The position numbers and the translations under genes were made by a program. Source: Pseudoscleropodium purum (Eukaryota; Streptophyta; Bryopsida; Hypnales; Brachytheciaceae). From it: a stretch of 64,000 nucleotides of DNA. The notes below the pieces were generated by a model. The model saw only the letters and a list, made by a program, of their open reading frames with translations. It was not told the origin of the DNA and ran no database searches. Location: assembly GCA_963969395.1 (NCBI GenBank), contig OZ017797.1, positions 21,080,001-21,144,000 on the forward strand. The letters are read 5' to 3'. The first letter of the stretch is position 1; every line of letters starts with the position of its first letter. Positions 57,668 to 64,000 of this stretch are shown here, in pieces.

Positions 57668-58963
57668 TTTTATCCCTAAAGTTCCCTAACTTTACTTTCA
57701 CCCAAACATTCTAAAATTTCCATTTCTAGGATAAGTATGGTAACCGACCTATTTCCAACCAAGGACCTATTCCCATTATACAAGCTATTCCCTTCAAAAG
57801 AGTGATTAATTACACCACAATTTCCAATGCAAATGTGGCGCATTACAATTAGTTGTAGTCTTGGTCGATTTTGCAACCAACCCATGGTTGGAAATAGGAA
57901 GACCTATATGACAAGAATAGGTCCAAAAAAATCTTCAACTAAAAAATTTATAGTAATTATGTCTTGAAAAATAAAATGTTGAAAAAATATGGAATCAATC
58001 TAAATTCTATTTTTGTATATGGAAAAATTTCTCCACTCAAAAAATATGTGCCCTACATATGAGTAATTGCTTAAGTGGTTGGAAATGGATCAATCACTAT
58101 ATCAATTTTTTTAAATGTTTTTGGACACAGCCAACTATAGGATCTTATAGTATGTTAGTTAAAAAAATATGTGGAAAAAGATTCAAAAATTCATACTATG
58201 TAGATTGCAAGACATTAACATTTGAATTGACAAAAATCCTTTTCTCACCCTATGAATAACTCTACTTTACAAGGTCACATTTTGTATGCAAAAGTATATA
58301 AAACGGTTGAAATTCTTTGGGCTCATTCTTCAAGGCAAATTCACTATATGCTGGAAAAAATTCAGATCATTTGGAATTGTACAACATGTAAGAAAAAAAT
58401 AGTAAGTAGAAAGAAGTAGAGAATGATTCAAAATACAAAATTGTTAAGAATTTTTAGTTATGGAATTGAAAAATGCCAATCCCAATAGTGGAAATGTTGT
58501 AATAAACAATCTACATTCTATGATTTTATTATTTCAAAAACTATTTAAAATTCAATTAAATAAAGAACTTCAAAGTTTATATTAGAATAAAAAATCCATA
58601 ACTACTCAAACTAAAACTCTTTATAACTTTCATCTCATTGATCAAAACAAAATGATTCAAAGCTTTCCATGTATGTATATATGAATCTAGAAAACCAATT
58701 TCAAATTTTTGTTTATGAAAAAAGTGATTCTTCTAATCTATCTGGACTACCGAGTTGGGGGAAAACCACATATCACACAATAATTTTTTAATTGTGTAGT
58801 CAAAAGTTATGAAAATTGTTGGCCTTAATGAAAAACCTTGTCCCTATATTGAATGGAAATTTTAGAAAAATAAAAAATAAAAAACTCCATTTGTAGTGAG
58901 CTACCCCATATTAATATATTATTATGTTGTCAAAAAACATTGTCTAGTCTTTTAGGGTTTAAA
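57668..58963 (+). mobile_element. TTAACCCC-family TIR element enlarged by a nested insertion
   Basis: The left end is ttatccctaaagttccctaa, followed by ctttactttcacccaaacat. The right end is near ctagtcttttagggtttaa. The family's interior resumes at about 58120 ('ggacacagccaactataggatctta') and continues normally ('gcaagacattaacatttgaa', 'ggaattgtacaacatgtaag', 'tagtaagtagaaagaagtag'). At about 1.3 kb it is longer than other copies because of foreign sequence at about 57740-58110. Confidence 0.8.
57748..57898. mobile_element. Nested inverted-repeat insertion inside a family copy
   Basis: CCTATTTCCAACCA (57748-57761) and TGGTTGGAAATAGG (57885-57898) form a perfect 14-bp inverted repeat within sequence absent from other copies of the host element. 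Weaker complementarity extends outside (ggacctattccc at 57763 and gaataggtcc near 57920). The exact ends and target duplication are not clear. No coding capacity is seen. Confidence 0.5.
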
Positions 58964-60254
58964 TGGATAAAATGGGTAGTGTCATCGAATCACTAAAGCT
59001 TCAATGTTCTTCAAAATAATATCAAATGATTGTTGTCAATTAAATTTTGCATTGTTTAAAATTATAAATTATAAAATTATAAAATTATAAAATTAATAAA
59101 ATTGCAACTTAAAATTATGTAAATTCATAAAACATTAGATTTGAAATTTGTAGATTTGAAAATTCAAAATTATACACCTTGATAAATTATAAAATTGTAC
59201 AGTTTGTTAAATTATAAATTTATAAATTGGCAAATTTGATATTATGTTGAATTTGGTTATAAAAAATTTTAAAAATATATTTCATATTTTATATTTGACT
59301 ATATATTAATATTAGAAAATATCATCTCGAACCTGATAATGCCACAAAAAATAACATATTTTTCATAAATAAAAAGGTTAATGTTGTTGCTACATTACAA
59401 TTCCATTGTTATCTTTGCTAAAATTTACAATGAACATATAATCATAAAAAAATTGAAATGTTAAAAATTGAAAATTAACAATTTTTGAACTCTCAAAATT
59501 TTAAAACTTTAAACACTATTTGAATTTTGAAATTTTGAATTCAAAAGATTATAATAGATAAATTAATAAATTAGAAAAAGATAGTTTATGTATTTGAAAA
59601 TTATTTAATTTAAAAATTAATTGATTGATTTTCTTCATTAAATTTGTAAGTTAATGAAATAAAATTGTCTTTACTAATAAATCCTAGTCGTTACCAGACT
59701 ACCAACAATATAAAAACTTTAAAGGAAAATGGGTCAATTTGGGCTAGTTTTCTTTTGGGAAAAACAAAGGATTTTAAAGAATATTTGAAGAAATATATTC
59801 AAGTTTTTCAAAAATAATATTTATCCAATGAAATTGCAATGAACATATTGTTTAAATATCAAATGCGTTAAATTATATTTTAAAACTTTGACTAATTTGA
59901 CAACAAGATTTTAACATATATTGTATAATGAAATGAAACATTTTTGCACCTTAACTTACTTTTTCATTAGAATTCAAATCTTCTTAGCTTCAAATTTTTA
60001 TGCTACAAAATTTTCATATTTAAAATAGAATTCTATTGAATATTTAAAAAAATTAATTAAAAAAATTGTAGAATCTTTTAAATTTAATGTTGGAAAATTG
60101 ATTTAGAAGTCAAAATTATGAACTTTATTTCAATCAAAAAGAAATTAAAAAAGAAATTTGAACTTCATTTTCAATCTTTAAAATAATATTTAAAGCAATA
60201 AAATAGAAATCAGAAGGAAAAACAAAATTGTTTATAGTTTTAAAATCCTCCTAT
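58964..60254. other. Very AT-rich spacer
   Basis: No gene is present. A run of the 9-bp unit aaattataa/aaaattata occupies about 59058-59095, and similar 'aaattataaa' words recur to about 59230. Confidence 0.5.
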
Positions 60255-60455
60255 TAAGTTAGGTTGTTTGTTTGTTTTGTTTTGTTTTGTTTGTTACGTT
60301 GAGATCTCCCAGACCATGCATATCATGTTTGCAACTTTAGTATCATCAGAAAGCCCTTGGCAAGGAGGGGTACCTAGGCTTGGTTTTGTGGCGTTCCAAG
60401 CTAGGGTGTGAAAGTTATTGAACTTTGAAATTGTTACAAATTTTTAAAAATTTAA
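60255..60455. repeat. Single-arm copy of the foldback at 39815-40190
   Basis: Shows gttaggttgtttgtttg, a TTTTG run, acgttgagatctcccagacc, cagaaagccctt, ggttttgtggcgtt and gtgtgaaagttattgaa, in the same order as one arm of the foldback at 39815-40190. No inverted partner is adjacent, so the single-arm form exists independently. Confidence 0.7.
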
Positions 60456-63400
60456 AAATTATTTTTTCTTTTTCCTTGACTATGGCAAACCTAATATTGA
60501 AATAATTGTAGCAACTCTTTAAACTATATGGACCTTTTTGGAAATTTTCTTAAAATTGAGTTAAACAATGAATCCTACACGTGATTTTTTTCATGGAATG
60601 TATTGATTATGCCCTAGGGACAATCCTCCAAAATTTTGCCATCACTAATTAAATTGAAATGAATCAAAGTTTTCTATGTACACATAATTATTATCTATAA
60701 AAAATAAATTTGATTTATTTTTAAGTTTTTATATTGGCTACTTTAGCTCAAGCATTTTTATCAGTATAGGTAATATAACTTTTATTATTGGGCATCAACT
60801 AGAAAATATATTTCTAAAAAGTTAATTATTCTTTCACCTTCAAATAATATACACAACGAATTAAGATTAAAGATATTTGCCTAGACTTCAATTGTACACT
60901 AAGAAAACAAATGTTTCTTGAGGGGTGAATCCAATGAAAAGAAAGAATACATTGTTGAATATTTTCTTGAAATTTTTAATATCACTTTTCAAAGAAGATC
61001 CCATATGTATCAAATAAACAAGGTTTGGAAAGTGATATAGAAAATCTTCTATATTATTATAGAGTAATTAATCAATTGTATTATATTATGCAAATGGTTG
61101 TGGTTTATTATAGTCACACTATTTTAAATTACCTCGTACTAATATAGTATTGCATTGAACTAATTTTCATCTATTTTTTATTTTTAGTCCTACTAATTTG
61201 ACACTAATTTTGCACCTTGACTAATGCGATAAATCAATATTTCTAAAAGCATCTATATATAGATTTGAATGTGATTATTATTATTATACTTGAGTCTTCA
61301 ATTTGTAAGTCTATAAAAGAATTCAATGTATCTTTGAATGTATTTTGAGAGCATTGCATCATTTAAATTTTTTTATATTATTGGTGGAGTTCAATTGACC
61401 AAGCCTTCATTTAAAAATCTTTTGCATTTAAAAACAACAACATAGGATTTGTTGTAGGGGCAAAGGTTATAATTAATCTAATTTACTTTTGGATTTGTTA
61501 TTGATAAATTGCATGTATATGGACAAAAGTGAACCACAAATATTTTTCAATAAACTTCTATAACAACATTGTTTGGGCTTTCACCATCTTCCTTCTTTTT
61601 TTATAACCATATTTAGCTATCATGGTTGGCATTAATTAAATATAAACAATAAAATTTGATTTTTTGGAAAAATTATTCTTTGAAGAAGTAAGAAAACAAA
61701 ATTAATTAATGTTGCAAATGCATGACTATCAAAAGATGGATCAAATGGTGAAATTCAAGTCACCTAAGTCAATATTATAATAGTTTAATATTATTAAAGT
61801 ATAATTTGTATCATCAAATATCTAAATATTATTATTTGTTGATATGAAGGGCTAATTTTATTGATATGATGTGTATAAGAGGAATGAAGAGGTCTTTATT
61901 ATAGTAGAATTCATTGTTTTTCATCAATCCCTAAAGGTTATGGAATATTTGAAGCAAGGTGAGAGCTCAAAGAAAAAACAAAGTAATTGTGTTGGCATGA
62001 GAAGTTGAGAACTTAAAATCTCATTTAATCATTGTAAATCAATTTTTTCCAAAATGAGATTAATTTTTGAAATGTGAAAAATGAAGTTGATTTCTTTTCC
62101 AAAAATATAAATATATATGTGATTTGGAGTTTGTAATAAAAAGGTATGGAGGTCTAAAGTTCACTTGTGAAAACAATTATTGCATTATTTTGATTGACTA
62201 AGCATAGTTGAGCTTTTCATGTCTTAATTTACATATTCCATATGAATTATTTTACATCCTACCTCCCTACATGACTTTTTTTTTGGTTTCATGGTACTAG
62301 ATTGGAACAAAATAAAATAATTTGGCTAAAAAAGGCAACAAATTGTAAATTCTTTTGCCAAATTTTTTTGAATTAAAATAATCTTGAATGAAATTGCCAA
62401 ACTATAGATGAAAACATAATTATAAACATGTGATATGTACTAATGTAGTTTCTATCCAATATGTGGATGAATGTTGAAATTTGGAGCAACACTATAACAT
62501 TTTATATTGCCACTTTGGCACTTCATAAAAAAACCCTTTGCTCCCCACTTCTATAAACTACAAATGAAATATTAAGTTGCTTATAAAGATGGACAAAGTA
62601 GAATATAGAAGGCATTGGAATTTTGAATAAAATTGAAATTAAAAAATTGAATTCTAAAAAAATTCTTAAAGTGCCTATAGAACTATTTTTTACAACTTGA
62701 ATTTGTTATTTTGTGTGAAATGCCAACCCTAATAGCAAAGTACAATAATTTAATAATTACAACCTATACTAAATGTCAAATTCAAAAACTTGATAATAGC
62801 TAATATTATTGTTTTTTTCACATGATTTCAAGTTTTTTTACCTTGAATTTAGAAATTACAAAAAATATTTTTTTCCAAATTTATATGAATAATATGAAAA
62901 ATGCATTCAAATGCTATAAATTGAGCATATAATACATGTGGCAATAAATAGATGAATTATTTTTCAAACTTAAATTAATGTAAGCTTTTGGGGCATGGCC
63001 ATATTCATAAAATCTTCAATCCAATTTCCCCTTTAAATATAAACAAATGTTTAAGTATTACCACATGCAATTGTGTTTCCCCTTGGATCTCTTGTAAGTA
63101 AGCGGATTTGATAATTCACTATGTACATTACACCAACTAGACTATTTGAATTCCTATACACTTGTTCTATTTTATTTGTATCAAACATTAGAAATATAAT
63201 ATAGGGGATATAGAGTTTGAAATTTGATCATACATAAGTTCATTCGCCTTTGAGAATTGCATTAGAAACAATATCAAATATATCCCATTATTGTAGTTAG
63301 AAGGTTGGTTTGTTAGAAAAAAAAAAAAGGCTAGAAATAGATGTCAAAACTTATAAGAATTTTTTTTTTCAGTAATTTTTTATTGTGAAGTAAATTTGCA

Positions 63401-64000
63401 AGAAAAATCTGTATTTAGAATATATCAAAATAATTTTTTGGAAAAAAAATATTTGATAGAAATGTATTGACCTATTATTTGCAGTAGATTAATTTTAACT
63501 ACACAATTCAAATGTTAATTCAATTTCAAAGTACTAATAAAGTATAGAAGCTTGCTTAATCTATCTTATTACTATAAGAAGAATATTAGCACACAAATTA
63601 GCTTCAAATATTTTATATATTTATAGATCTAATTCAATTATTTGAATTTGAATAAAACTTTATATCATCTTCAATCAATAAACAATCATAATTATATGAA
63701 TCCAAAATCATACATCAATCTTCTTTTACATGATAATTTGACTAGAAAAATTAATTTTGTATCATAGTGTCGAATGAAAGATTTTAACCATTTCATGACT
63801 TTCAATATTTTATTTATATAAAAACTTAATTACACATGCTTCTTATGAATTAATCAACCTTATTAATATAGGAAAAAATTGAAGCATTGATGCATTTCAT
63901 ACTTTAATAGTATAAGAAGTATTAAATTTTTTCATTATTTATTATTATTTATTATTTATTATTTTCATTATACCCAAATTATAATGTATGCAACCAATAT
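60456..64000. other. Very AT-rich spacer to the window end
   Basis: No open frame, RNA gene or repeat family member is recognised. A short TTATTA-type run lies at about 63934-63963. Some words of the main family's interior ('aaattgaaatgaatcaaagttttc' near 60650) suggest heavily eroded fragments. Confidence 0.45.

Noticed and set aside
63934..63963. TTATTA repeats near the window end as a CRISPR-like or regulatory array
   Set aside because: They are a simple microsatellite without unique spacers, in eukaryotic DNA.

Overview
This is nuclear DNA from a land plant, most likely a flowering plant. No prokaryotic or organellar gene organisation is visible and no open frame exceeds about 145 codons. 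The DNA is mostly very A+T-rich, and the recognisable content is plant DNA transposons: PIF/Harbinger, hAT, a Stowaway-type MITE with the classic CTCCCTCC end, and Tourist-like MITEs flanked by TAA. I saw no LTR-retrotransposon gag, RT or integrase motifs. The species cannot be named from the sequence.

The commonest component is a roughly 0.9 kb terminal-inverted-repeat family that I could not assign to a known superfamily. One end reads TTAACCCCTAAAGTTCCTTG and the other reads GGTCCTTTAGGGGTTAA. Copies or fragments lie at 1-570, 860-1787, 3763-4345, 9876-10807, 20878-21846, 28467-29376, 33193-34206, 40689-41546, 42745-43792, 54178-55106 and 57668-58963. A derived head-to-head foldback lies at 41819-42563. 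End-related fragments sit on both sides of the G+C-richer island, at 45845-46044 and 53834-54090.

Region by region: 0-12 kb is repeats and AT-rich spacer with small inverted-repeat elements at 5896-6311 and 11946-12170. From 12.2 to 19 kb lies a decayed PIF/Harbinger-like locus. It has a plus-strand DDE transposase fragment (13563-14627) and convergent minus-strand pieces of a Myb/SANT-like accessory protein (18105-18506, probably also 15149-15841), separated by about 2.3 kb that holds a hAT-type MITE with a perfect 8-bp target duplication. From 22.5 to 26.5 kb lies a broken hAT transposase of the plant ZNF862-like kind, interrupted by a tandem array of roughly 125-bp units. From 27 to 45 kb come MITEs, foldbacks, more copies of the main family and some low-copy sequence (34.3-35.4 and 37.5-39.3 kb).

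The 46.1-53.8 kb interval is different: G+C-richer, without recognisable repeats, and with repeated splice-like signals on the minus strand. A phase-consistent nine-exon model of 249 codons can be threaded through 52268-49454. I do not recognise the product, its composition is not convincingly protein-like, and the model stays low confidence. A CpG-rich stretch at about 53.2-53.8 kb looks like a promoter or first-exon region. From 54 to 64 kb the window returns to repeats and AT-rich spacer.

No gene here is demonstrably intact. Both recognised transposases carry multiple stops, so the non-autonomous elements would need a source elsewhere in the genome.
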